A stretch of DNA of 46,180 nt from an uncultured Ruminococcus sp. (GTDB lineage: Bacteria; Bacillota; Clostridia; Oscillospirales; Acutalibacteraceae), in NCBI GenBank assembly GCA_902763365.1, contig CACWRT010000008.1:1-46180 (forward strand). Direction: 5' to 3'. The notes beneath the pieces were generated by a model. That model ran no database searches and had not been told where the DNA came from. It saw nothing but the letters and a program-made list of their open reading frames with translations. The translations under genes and the position numbers were made by a program. Every line of letters starts with the position of its first letter. The first letter of the stretch is position 1. This document shows, one piece after another, positions 34,367 through 42,658 of the stretch.

Positions 34367-34972
34367 ATGATACAGGTTCGCGAGGCAGTTATAGTAGAAG
34401 GAAAATACGATAAAATAAAGCTGTCTAATATTATTGACGGTCTGATAATAACAACAGAGGGCTTTGGTATATTTAAAGATAAAGAAAAGCAGTCACTAAT
34501 ACGCCGGCTGGCAGATACAAGAGGTATCCTGATACTTACTGACAGCGATGGGGCAGGATTTGTTATACGAAATTTTCTCAAGGGATGCGTTCCAAAAGAA
34601 AAAATAAAACACGCATATATTCCCGATATTTTCGGAAAAGAAAAAAGAAAGGATAAACCCTCAAAAGAAGGAAAGCTTGGAGTAGAGGGAGTATCGGAAG
34701 AGATCATAGCAAAGGCGATAGCTTCATCCGGTGCAGAGTGCAGCATTTCGGAAGGATATGTAAAGCAAAGATCGGATATAACAAAGGCAGACCTTTTTGT
34801 GTACGGTCTGAGCGGAGGAGAAAAATCATCCGAAAGGCGTGACAGTCTGAAAAAAATACTGGGTCTGCCATCAAAAATGAGTCCGAATCTTTTGCTTGAT
34901 ACTCTGAATACACTTATGACTAAAGAAGAATTTGCGGATCTTTGTGAGAAAGAGTTTGCAAACGAAATATGA
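34367..34972 (+). CDS. RnmV-like Toprim protein (ribonuclease M5 family)
   Basis: 201 residues. An N-terminal Toprim domain: VREAVIVEGKYDKIKL holds the catalytic Glu near residue 10, and ILILTDSDGAGF near 54-65 the DxD pair. The C-terminal half (ITKADLFVYGLSGGEKSSERRDSL) resembles DUF4093. Ribonuclease M5 matures 5S rRNA in Firmicutes; the role here is inferred from family. Starts one base after holA, so the two are almost certainly cotranscribed. A GC-rich repeat begins right at its stop codon. Confidence 0.82.
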   Translation: MIQVREAVIVEGKYDKIKLSNIIDGLIITTEGFGIFKDKEKQSLIRRLADTRGILILTDSDGAGFVIRNFLKGCVPKEKIKHAYIPDIFGKEKRKDKPSKEGKLGVEGVSEEIIAKAIASSGAECSISEGYVKQRSDITKADLFVYGLSGGEKSSERRDSLKKILGLPSKMSPNLLLDTLNTLMTKEEFADLCEKEFANEI

Positions 34973-34973
34973 T

Positions 34974-35041
34974 CGGCAGTGATGAGCCCGGAGCAACCCC
35001 CGCGTTACGGGACCGGCTCGCCGGTCGCCGGCTGGTTGACA
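34974..35041 (+). repeat. GC-rich dispersed repeat, copy D, ending in a -35 box
   Basis: GCAGTGATGAGCCCGGAGCA, then CCCCCGCGTTACGGGACCGG, CTCGCCGG and GCCGGCTGGTTGACA. It keeps the block order of the other copies but has lost the middle CGGAGCGTAAGCG segment. The final TTGACA is the -35 hexamer of the valS promoter. Confidence 0.75.
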
Positions 35042-35064
35042 AAATGGGGAAAATGTGGGATAAT
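35036..35064 (+). promoter_or_regulatory. Promoter for valS, -35 box supplied by the repeat
   Basis: TTGACA (35036-35041), 17 bases, GATAAT (35059-35064). Only about 55 bases separate the expected transcript start from ATG 35127, too short for the T-box leader that often controls valS in Firmicutes. Confidence 0.75.
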
Positions 35065-35126
35065 ATAGGGGTATCGCAGCAGGGACTGCAGAAGATGAAA
35101 GAAAATGAAGTATGGAGGAAATAATT

Positions 35127-37745
35127 ATGGCAAAGGAACTTGCAAAGGCATATAGTCCGGGTGAGTTTGAGGAAAGAATCTATAAATTCTGGGAAGATAA
35201 CGGTTATTTTCATGCAGAGGTGGATGAAAATAAGAAACCATACAGCATAATGATGCCCCCGCCAAATATAACGGGACAGCTTCATATGGGTCATGCACTT
35301 GATAATACTCTTCAGGACATACTTATACGTTTCAAAAGAATGCAGGGCTACAGCGCATTGTGGCTTCCGGGTACAGACCATGCGTCTATAGCTACGGAAG
35401 CTAAGATAGTTGAGGCAATGCGCAAGGAAGGAATTACTAAAGACGATATAGGCAGAGAAAAGTTCCTTGAGAGAGCATGGGCGTGGAAGGCTGAATTCGG
35501 CGGACGTATAGTAAAACAGCTTCGTAAAATGGGATCGTCAGCTGATTGGGAAAGAGAACGCTTTACAATGGACGAGGGCTGTAATAAGGCAGTTAAAAAC
35601 GTATTTGTACGCCTTTATGATAAAGGTCTTATCTATCGCGGTGAAAGAATAATAAACTGGTGTCCTAAGTGTCTTACATCTATCTCTGATGCAGAAGTTG
35701 AATACGAAGAACAGGCAGGTCATTTTTGGCATCTCAGATATAAGCTTTCTGACGGAAGCGGATACATAAACCTTGCGACGACTCGTCCCGAAACACTTCT
35801 CGGCGATACTGCAGTAGCTGTAAATCCGAAGGATGAACGATATAAAGAGCTGGTTGGCAAAACAGTCATACTGCCGTTGGTACACCGTGAGATACCGATA
35901 GTTGCAGACGATTACGTTGAGATGGATTTCGGTACTGGTGTTGTAAAGATAACTCCTGCGCACGATCCTAATGACTTTGAGGTAGGTATCAGACATGATC
36001 TTCCTGTTATCAACGTTATGACAGACGATGCAAAAATAACAGAAGATTATCCGAAGTATGCCGGCATGGATCGTTATGAAGCAAGAAAAATGATCGTTAA
36101 GGATCTTGAAGAGGAAGGCACTCTCGTAAAGATAGAAGATTATTCACATAACGTAGGAACCTGCTACAGATGCTCTACTACAGTTGAACCGAGAGTGTCA
36201 AAACAGTGGTTCGTAAAAATGAAGCCCTTGGCAGGTCCTGCAATAGATGCAGTTAAAAATAATGATACCGAGTTTATACCGCCCCATTTTGAAAAAACCT
36301 ATTTCCACTGGCTGGAAAATATCCGTGACTGGTGTATATCACGTCAGCTATGGTGGGGTCATCAGATTCCTGCATTTTACTGCGATGACTGCGGTAAAAT
36401 GACTGTAACAGAGGAAAAACAGGCTTTCTGTCCGGTTTGCGGCAAACAGATGCGTCAGGATCCAGATACACTCGATACCTGGTTCAGTTCCGCACTCTGG
36501 CCGTTCTCGACACTGGGATGGCCTGATAATACAAAAGAACTTGAATATTTCTATCCCACAAGCGTTCTTGTAACGGGTTATGATATAATACCATTCTGGG
36601 TAATGAGAATGATGTTCAGCGGTATTGAACATACAGGAAAGGTACCTTTCTATAAGGTTCTTATACATGGTCTTGTACGTGATTCACAGGGCAGAAAAAT
36701 GAGTAAGTCCCTCGGAAACGGTATAGATCCCCTTGAGGTTATTGAAAAATTCGGCGCAGACGCTCTTCGTCTTACCCTTGTTACGGGCAATGCTCCGGGA
36801 AATGATATGCGTTATTCAGAAGAAAAAATCACTGCAAGCCGTAATTTCGCAAATAAGCTCTGGAATGCAGCTAGATTCATTCATATGAATATTGACGATT
36901 ATGAGGTTAAAAATGAACTTCCTGCCGATCTTACTACCGAGGATAAATGGATAGTATCTGCTCTTAATGAAACTATCAAGGTAGTTACTGAAAATCTGGA
37001 AAGCTTTGAGCTTGGCGTTGCGGTACAGAATATATATGACTTTACGTGGGACAGCCTTTGTGACTGGTATATCGAGCTTGCTAAGGCAAGACTTCAGAGT
37101 GAGGGTGAAACTGCTCAGAATGCAAGAAAGGTTCTTGTATGGGTAATGGATAAGACTCTCAAGCTTCTTCACCCGTTCATGCCGTTTATTACAGAGGAGA
37201 TCTGGCAGTCAATGCCGCATGAGGGAGATACTATCATGACTCAGCAGTACCCCGTTTATGATGACAGCCATAATTTCTCTGAGGCTGCAAAAGAGATGAA
37301 TATGGTTATGGATGCGATCAAGGCTATACGTACACGCAGAGCCGATATGAACGTACCGCCATCAAGAAAAGCCAAAGTATATATCGCTGCAAAAGAACAG
37401 AATGTATTCGAGAGAGGCAGTGCATTCTTTAATAAACTTGCAAGTGCAAGTGAGGTAGAGGTTGCGGAAAGCTTTGATATAGAAGGCGCAGTTACAGTTG
37501 TAACAGCAGACGCAAAGATATACATTCCTATGGATGAGCTTGTAGATAAGGAAGCAGAGCTTAAACGTCTTAATAAAGAGCTTGAAGCAGCAATGAAGGA
37601 TCTGCAGTTTAACGAAAAGAAGCTTAATAATCAGGGCTTTATGTCGAAAGCACCCGAAAAGGTTATAAACGAGATCAAAGACAAGGCTGCAAAGTTTGCT
37701 GAAAAAATAGAAATGATAAAGGCAGCTATTGAGGCTTTGAAGTAA
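35127..37745 (+). CDS. valS: Valyl-tRNA synthetase
   Basis: 872 residues. Class I synthetase: the HIGH-type motif is HMGHAL in PPPNITGQLHMGHALDNTLQ near residue 45-64, and KMSKS is intact in GRKMSKSLGNGIDP near 528-541. The editing domain (TTRPETLLGDTAV near 222-234) and zinc-finger-like Cys groups (YCDDCGKM, FCPVCGKQ near 420-443) are present. A C-terminal coiled coil, from about 805, ends the protein. ATG 35112 is in frame, but GGAGG at 35115-35119 places the start at 35127. Ends at a strong terminator. Confidence 0.96.
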   Translation: MAKELAKAYSPGEFEERIYKFWEDNGYFHAEVDENKKPYSIMMPPPNITGQLHMGHALDNTLQDILIRFKRMQGYSALWLPGTDHASIATEAKIVEAMRKEGITKDDIGREKFLERAWAWKAEFGGRIVKQLRKMGSSADWERERFTMDEGCNKAVKNVFVRLYDKGLIYRGERIINWCPKCLTSISDAEVEYEEQAGHFWHLRYKLSDGSGYINLATTRPETLLGDTAVAVNPKDERYKELVGKTVILPLVHREIPIVADDYVEMDFGTGVVKITPAHDPNDFEVGIRHDLPVINVMTDDAKITEDYPKYAGMDRYEARKMIVKDLEEEGTLVKIEDYSHNVGTCYRCSTTVEPRVSKQWFVKMKPLAGPAIDAVKNNDTEFIPPHFEKTYFHWLENIRDWCISRQLWWGHQIPAFYCDDCGKMTVTEEKQAFCPVCGKQMRQDPDTLDTWFSSALWPFSTLGWPDNTKELEYFYPTSVLVTGYDIIPFWVMRMMFSGIEHTGKVPFYKVLIHGLVRDSQGRKMSKSLGNGIDPLEVIEKFGADALRLTLVTGNAPGNDMRYSEEKITASRNFANKLWNAARFIHMNIDDYEVKNELPADLTTEDKWIVSALNETIKVVTENLESFELGVAVQNIYDFTWDSLCDWYIELAKARLQSEGETAQNARKVLVWVMDKTLKLLHPFMPFITEEIWQSMPHEGDTIMTQQYPVYDDSHNFSEAAKEMNMVMDAIKAIRTRRADMNVPPSRKAKVYIAAKEQNVFERGSAFFNKLASASEVEVAESFDIEGAVTVVTADAKIYIPMDELVDKEAELKRLNKELEAAMKDLQFNEKKLNNQGFMSKAPEKVINEIKDKAAKFAEKIEMIKAAIEALK

Positions 37746-37792
37746 AGATAAATACTGATTCATACCCTTGAAGATCAGTTTTATTACTATAA

Positions 37793-37830
37793 AAAAGGGA
37801 CAATTCTGATATTAGGAATTGTCCCTTTTT
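37793..37830 (+). terminator. Rho-independent terminator after valS
   Basis: AAAAAGGGACAATTC pairs with GAATTGTCCCTTTTT around an eight-base loop, with A's before and T's after, so it could work in both directions. It makes the long reading-frame start at 37819 of the next gene unlikely, since that codon lies in the stem. Confidence 0.9.
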
Positions 37831-37851
37831 GAGAGATTTGCGGAGTATAAT

Positions 37852-39336
37852 ATGATCAGAATAAAAAAAAGGTTTTTATCGGGATTTACTGCGGTATCGG
37901 CACTTTTTATTGCCGCTTTTATCATAATAACTATATGTTCAAAATGCTCACCCCTCTATCCGCTGAATGACTGGGATGATGCAAACTGTTTTTTCACAGT
38001 AGGCAAGTCCATGATGAACGGCAGAATTCTTTATAAGGATATTTTTGAACAAAAAGGGCCTATACTTTATATGCTGCATGGCGCTGCATGGATAATATCG
38101 CATAATTCTTTTCTCGGCATATATCTGGCTGAAGTAATTTCTTGTTTTTTTTATCTTTACTATTCATATAAGACAATAAAGCTTTTCAGACAAGACAAAA
38201 CGTTTATGGCTGCTGTTATACCAATGGCAGCATTTGTGTATACCTCACTTTCATTTTGCAGTGGCGACAGCGCAGAAGAATGGTGTCTTCCGATGCTGAG
38301 TTTTATGGTTTATACAGCCATTGAAAGAGTCAAAAACAATAAACTGCTGAACATGAAGCAGATGGTTTTATGCGGCATATGTGCAGGACTTATACTCTGG
38401 ATAAAATTTACGATGCTTGGTTTTGTCATAGGCTTTGCGGCAGCTTTTGTTGTATTGTATCTTAGAAAAAAAGAATACAAGCATATATTGTTTTGTAGTA
38501 TAGCTATGATAACGGGGATAATCGTTTCTTCACTTCCGGTAATAATATATTTTTCTGTATATGATTCATTCGGATACCTTTGGGAAGTATATTTCTATGA
38601 CAATATGTTCCTTTACAGTACAGGGGAATCTTTGCCGCCGATTATAAAACAAACTGCGAATCTTCTTTCGGGATTGTTGTCGTTTGCGGCATATAACACT
38701 TTCGGGTTTCTGACGCTTATTGCGGGCGTTTATATACTGATAAAAATGCAAAATAAAACACTGCTGTTTGTGTTTCTGTTTATTGTAATATGTGGTTTCT
38801 TTTTTTCATTTGTCGGAGGAAGGGCATATGCCTACTATTCCTTGAGTATGTCTGTTTTTTCACCTGTGGGAATGATATTTATAACGGACTGTGTACGGAG
38901 GTTTATAAAAAAGAAGAATATAAAAGCTTCGGCAGGAAAGATAAGAAATATTGTTTGTATTATTTGCATACCCGCAGCATTTTTAATGTGCAGGAATACG
39001 TATCTGATGTTTACAAATCAAGAAGATATGCCTCAGTTTAGATTTAACAAAATAATATCTGCGAAAAAAGAAGTTACGCTTCTGAATTACGGTTTTCTGG
39101 ACGGAGGTTTCTATACTGTAAGCGGTATTGTTCCGGAATGCAGAGCATTCTGTGGATTGAATATTGAACTTGAGGAGCTTAAAGAAACACAGGACAAATA
39201 TATACAAGAAAAAAGGGCTGATTTTATTGTTACAAAGGATAAATGCCCCGTATTCAAAGGCTACTCTTGTATAGATAAATGTGACTTTGTTTATTGGACA
39301 CAGACAAGTACTTATTATCTGTATTCCAAAAATTGA
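37852..39336 (+). CDS. Polytopic membrane protein, GT39/ArnT-like glycosyltransferase
   Basis: 494 residues with ten or more membrane spans. Near the N-terminus the extracytoplasmic loop contains NDWDDANCFFTVGKSMMNG and ILYKDIFEQKGPILY, the pattern of membrane glycosyltransferases that use polyprenyl-phosphate sugars (Asp-Asp in the first large loop). The rest is transmembrane up to about 400 with a soluble C-terminal segment. It probably transfers a sugar onto a cell-surface acceptor. TTG 37819 is open but sits in the terminator; CGGAG at 37840-37844 sets ATG 37852. No other glycan genes are adjacent. Confidence 0.75.
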   Translation: MIRIKKRFLSGFTAVSALFIAAFIIITICSKCSPLYPLNDWDDANCFFTVGKSMMNGRILYKDIFEQKGPILYMLHGAAWIISHNSFLGIYLAEVISCFFYLYYSYKTIKLFRQDKTFMAAVIPMAAFVYTSLSFCSGDSAEEWCLPMLSFMVYTAIERVKNNKLLNMKQMVLCGICAGLILWIKFTMLGFVIGFAAAFVVLYLRKKEYKHILFCSIAMITGIIVSSLPVIIYFSVYDSFGYLWEVYFYDNMFLYSTGESLPPIIKQTANLLSGLLSFAAYNTFGFLTLIAGVYILIKMQNKTLLFVFLFIVICGFFFSFVGGRAYAYYSLSMSVFSPVGMIFITDCVRRFIKKKNIKASAGKIRNIVCIICIPAAFLMCRNTYLMFTNQEDMPQFRFNKIISAKKEVTLLNYGFLDGGFYTVSGIVPECRAFCGLNIELEELKETQDKYIQEKRADFIVTKDKCPVFKGYSCIDKCDFVYWTQTSTYYLYSKN

Positions 39337-39400
39337 TGTGAGTCTGCTGTGTTAAAGTTTTAGGAATAATCAGAGATAAAGCTAAGGATGTGTTATTATA

Positions 39401-40786
39401 TTGGATAAATCAATAAGTGAAAACCCTCTGGGGTATAAAAGCATTTCAAAACTTATGGCAGGTTTTGCTATACCGAGTATAGTTGCAATGCTTGTAAGTT
39501 CGCTTTATAATATAGTAGATCAGATCTTTATCGGTCAGGGCGTCGGTTATTACGGAAATGCCGCTACAACTGTTGCATTTCCGCTGACTACAATATGTAT
39601 GGCTATAGCACTTACCTGCGGTATCGGTACAGCTGCAAGGTATTCTTTGTATCTGGGACAAAAAAGGGAAGAGGATGCTGCAAAAGCTGTTGGTAACGGT
39701 ATTTGTATGATGATACTGTTCGGACTGGTCTATGGGTGTATCATTATTCTATTTCATGAACCGATACTGAGAGCATTCGGCGCTACTGAAAATGTATATA
39801 ATTATGCAGTATCATATACCAGAATAACGGCAATAGGTATGCCTTTTCTGATTCTAATGAACGGATTGAGCAATATTGCCCGTGCAGACGGCAGTCCGCT
39901 TTATTCCATGACAACAATGCTTATAGGAGCGGTTATTAACACCATCCTTGACCCTGTATTTATATTTGTTCTGGATATGAAGGTTGAAGGTGCTGCATGG
40001 GCTACAGTTATCGGTCAGATAATCTCATGTATATTTGCATTGCTGTATCTGAGAAAAATGAAAAGAACCAGACTTTCAAAAGAAGTATTTCGTCTCAAAT
40101 TAAAAGAAATAGGCAAAACAGCTTCTATGGGTATGAGTAACGGTCTTACACAGGTATCTGTTACCCTTGTTCAGATAATATTGAATCGTTCACTTGTATA
40201 TTACGGAGAAATGTCTGTATACGGCGGTGATATACCTCTTGCCGGGTGCGGTATAGTTATGAAGGTAAATGCAATCATTCTTGCAGTTATCATTGGCATT
40301 GTCCAAGGTATGCAGCCTATTATAGGCTTCAACTACGGTGCAAAAAAGTATGACAGAGTAAAAAAGACATTCAATCTTGCTGTTGCCTGTATTCTTGCAA
40401 TAACCGTTACAGGTCTTGCTGTTTTTCAGTTTTTTCCAATGACGGTATTATCTGTTTTTGGTTCGGGTGAAAATGAAGAATTATATTTTGAATTCTCCGT
40501 ACTGTTTATGAGAACATATCTGATTATGCTTCCGCTTGTAGGTGTACAGATAGTGTCTTCAAATTTTTTCTCTGCAATAGGCAAACCGCTGAAAGGAACT
40601 ATACTATCACTTACAAGGCAGGTAATATTTTTCATTCCATTGGTTCTTATTTTTCCGTTGTTTATGGGGCTTAATGGTGTAATGACTGCTGCACCTGTAG
40701 CTGACGGAATATCATTTGTCACTGTTCTGATCTTTCTGATACGGGAAATGAAAAGCATGGGAAAACAAGAGAAAGTGAATCATTAA
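39401..40786 (+). CDS. MATE-family efflux transporter
   Basis: 461 residues, 12 predicted spans. The opening NPLGYKSISKLMAGFAIPSI and SLYNIVDQIFIGQGVGYYGN is the MatE signature; the second half repeats it less clearly (MGMSNGLTQVSVTLVQIILN, GIVQGMQPIIGFNYGAKKYD). It exports small molecules with Na+ or H+ exchange; the substrate is unknown. The start is TTG 39401, with AAGGA about 15 bases upstream, a weak site, so an internal start cannot be excluded. It is 65 bases after the GT39-like gene. Confidence 0.9.
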   Translation: MDKSISENPLGYKSISKLMAGFAIPSIVAMLVSSLYNIVDQIFIGQGVGYYGNAATTVAFPLTTICMAIALTCGIGTAARYSLYLGQKREEDAAKAVGNGICMMILFGLVYGCIIILFHEPILRAFGATENVYNYAVSYTRITAIGMPFLILMNGLSNIARADGSPLYSMTTMLIGAVINTILDPVFIFVLDMKVEGAAWATVIGQIISCIFALLYLRKMKRTRLSKEVFRLKLKEIGKTASMGMSNGLTQVSVTLVQIILNRSLVYYGEMSVYGGDIPLAGCGIVMKVNAIILAVIIGIVQGMQPIIGFNYGAKKYDRVKKTFNLAVACILAITVTGLAVFQFFPMTVLSVFGSGENEELYFEFSVLFMRTYLIMLPLVGVQIVSSNFFSAIGKPLKGTILSLTRQVIFFIPLVLIFPLFMGLNGVMTAAPVADGISFVTVLIFLIREMKSMGKQEKVNH

Positions 40787-40810
40787 TGATTATGAATATC
40801 GGAGGTTATT

Positions 40811-41314
40811 ATGTCAGAGGTCAGTAAGAGCAAAAAAGAAAATGATAATTCAATAAAAAAAACTGATAGAAACGGAAAAACTTACCGTTTCTATGGCTGG
40901 GAAAATGCAGATGTTAAAGATAAAAATGGTTTTACACCGTGTGACTATTACGATATTCTGAGCACTATCTGGTGTGCGGATACCTGTGCACCGAGATTGA
41001 GGGATAAATGGAATCCGGATAATAAGACCCTCGGACAGTGTTCGATAACTGCATTTCTTATACAGGATCTGTTTGGAGGGGCTGTTTACGGTATACCAAG
41101 AGAAGGGGGCAATTACCATTGTTTCAATGTAGTTGACAATCATATGTTTGATCTCACAAGTGAGCAATTCGGCGATACCGTACTTGATTATTCGAGCGCT
41201 GTACTTCAGACCAGAGAAAATCATTTTTCAAAGGAAGAAAAGAGACTACGCTATGAAAATCTGAAAGCAGAGCTTATAAAGAAACTGGCGCAAACAAATC
41301 CTATCAAGGAATAA
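40811..41314 (+). CDS. YunG-like protein of unknown function
   Basis: 167 residues. After a charged, unstructured start (about 1-35) comes a compact domain with TWCADTCAPRLRDKWNPDN-like sequence near 52-72, TLGQCSITAFLIQDLFGG near 73-90, NYHCFNVVDNHMFDLTSEQF near 102-121. The order Cys (GQC), His (YHC) and Asp (FDLT) looks like a papain/transglutaminase-like arrangement, so a cysteine hydrolase is possible but untested. It resembles proteins annotated YunG in Bacillus. GGAGG precedes the start. Repeats follow its stop. Confidence 0.65.
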   Translation: MSEVSKSKKENDNSIKKTDRNGKTYRFYGWENADVKDKNGFTPCDYYDILSTIWCADTCAPRLRDKWNPDNKTLGQCSITAFLIQDLFGGAVYGIPREGGNYHCFNVVDNHMFDLTSEQFGDTVLDYSSAVLQTRENHFSKEEKRLRYENLKAELIKKLAQTNPIKE

Positions 41315-41345
41315 TATAAAACAAGTTTGAGCCATAAAATACCCT

Positions 41346-41444
41346 GCTGCGCAGGCAGTGCAGCGATGAGCCCAAAGCGGAGCGTAAGCGCAGTGAACCC
41401 GCATTTTAGGGTCCGGCGTCGTTAGTGTAAAATTATAGTTGACA
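41346..41444 (+). repeat. GC-rich dispersed repeat, copy E
   Basis: GCAGTGCAGCGATGAGCCCA, AAGCGGAGCGTAAGCGCAGTGA-like middle, CCCGCATTTTAGGGTCCGGCG, then an AT-rich end with ATAGTTGACA (TTGACA 41439-41444). Its 3' part is shared with the start of copy F, so the two are head-to-tail. It starts about 30 bases after the YunG-like stop. Confidence 0.75.
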
Positions 41445-41586
41445 AAATATTATCAATGGTAAAATTGAACTGCTCAAGAAGTCTGATACGCGGGCAGTAC
41501 AGCCTGAGCGGCGATTTCAGAGCGGATGCGAAGCGGAGCGATACCCGCGTTTAGGGTCCGGCGGCTCGCCGGGCCGGCTGTTGACG
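41432..41586 (+). repeat. GC-rich dispersed repeat, copy F (long form)
   Basis: Starts ATTATAGTTGACAAAATATT, shares ATCAATG and GAACTGCTCAA with copy B, then GCGGATGCGAAGCGGAGCGA, TACCCGCGTTTAGGGTCCGG, the palindrome CCGGCGGCTCGCCGG and GGCTGTTGACG. It is the fullest copy in the window and gives the clearest view of the unit. It lies directly upstream of holB. Confidence 0.8.
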
Positions 41587-41587
41587 C

Positions 41588-41616
41588 TTGATAAATTGGA
41601 AAGAATGTTATATAAT
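41588..41616 (+). promoter_or_regulatory. Promoter for holB, adjoining repeat copy F
   Basis: TTGATA (41588-41593), 17 bases, TATAAT (41611-41616). The repeat's own TTGACG at 41581-41586 lies seven bases further up with spacing too long for this -10. The leader before ATG 41668 is about 45 bases. Confidence 0.65.
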
Positions 41617-41667
41617 TAGAACGCAAGAAGAAGAGTGTTAATTTATGCTAAGTAAAAAAGAGGAACT

Positions 41668-42630
41668 ATGGATCTTAAAAATTTTGTATCAAATGAAAAA
41701 GTTATAAGAGAACTGACATATGTAGTTGAATCGGGAAATATTCCCCATGCAATGATAATAGACGGCGCAAAAGGTACGGGGAAAAAAACGCTTGCAAAAA
41801 TTCTTGCACAAAGCTGTGTATGCCTGTCGGAAAGCTCGTGTCCCTGCGGAGAATGTGCAGGGTGTGTAAAAGCCCTGCACGGAACTCATCCGGATATTTA
41901 TGTTGCTGACGGTAATATTCCGGGCTCTCTCACGATAGATTCGATAAGAACAATCAGAACGGATGCTTATATAATTCCGAATGAAGCACCCAGAAAAGTA
42001 TATCTTATACTTGACTGTGATAAGATGCAGCCGGCTTCACAGAACGCCTTACTGAAAATCCTTGAAGAACCGCCAAAGAACGTAGTATTCATATTAACAG
42101 TAACTTCTTCAAATATGCTTCTGCAAACCGTAAGATCACGCTCAAGAGTATATACACTTTATCCGCCGGGGGTTGAACAGACTGCAAAATATGTTGAGGA
42201 GATTTTCCCTGATAAGGATAAGGAGGAAATTCTTTCTGCCGCAAGACTCAATGACGGAAATATCGGAAAAACTATTGCAGATCTCGAAAGCGGCAGTGAA
42301 CAAGCTAAGGAACTTGCCGATAGCATACTGAAAGCGGTCACTGTCGGAAAAGAATATGATCTTCTTATTTTTACCGGTAAGCTGTCTGAGAGCAGAGATT
42401 TTGCAGCAAGAGTGATGGATATTCTTTTTGAGGATGCCGCTGAATGTATAAAAGCGTCTATCGGAATGGAAACTAATCTTGAAGCAGCAAGGGTAACTGC
42501 GGGAAAGCTTTCACCGTCAAGAGTATATAAGCTTGCAGAAAATATAGGGAAGGCTAAAGATGTTTTAAAGACAAACGTAAATCTGAATTTCTTCGGTACA
42601 TGGCTTTGTGCTATGCTCAGAAACTCATAA
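41668..42630 (+). CDS. holB: DNA polymerase III subunit delta'
   Basis: 320 residues, clamp-loader subunit. P-loop-like GAKGTGKKTLAKILAQ near residue 29-44, a four-Cys zinc module CVCLSESSCPCGECAGC near 51-67, and the SRC-like region around LLQTVRSRSRVYTLYPPG near 150-168. It works with delta (holA, at 33304) and tau/gamma. GAGGAA precedes the ATG. ricT follows after 28 bases, a pairing conserved in Firmicutes. Confidence 0.92.
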   Translation: MDLKNFVSNEKVIRELTYVVESGNIPHAMIIDGAKGTGKKTLAKILAQSCVCLSESSCPCGECAGCVKALHGTHPDIYVADGNIPGSLTIDSIRTIRTDAYIIPNEAPRKVYLILDCDKMQPASQNALLKILEEPPKNVVFILTVTSSNMLLQTVRSRSRVYTLYPPGVEQTAKYVEEIFPDKDKEEILSAARLNDGNIGKTIADLESGSEQAKELADSILKAVTVGKEYDLLIFTGKLSESRDFAARVMDILFEDAAECIKASIGMETNLEAARVTAGKLSPSRVYKLAENIGKAKDVLKTNVNLNFFGTWLCAMLRNS

Positions 42631-42658
42631 TTTCGTATAACTATTGATCGGAGGATAA

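Noticed and set aside
34973-35126. T-box riboswitch before valS
   Set aside because: Too short, with no T-box sequence; the space is filled by a repeat and a promoter.
37819-37851. TTG start for the GT39-like gene
   Set aside because: The codon lies in the stem of the valS terminator, while ATG 37852 has a proper ribosome site.
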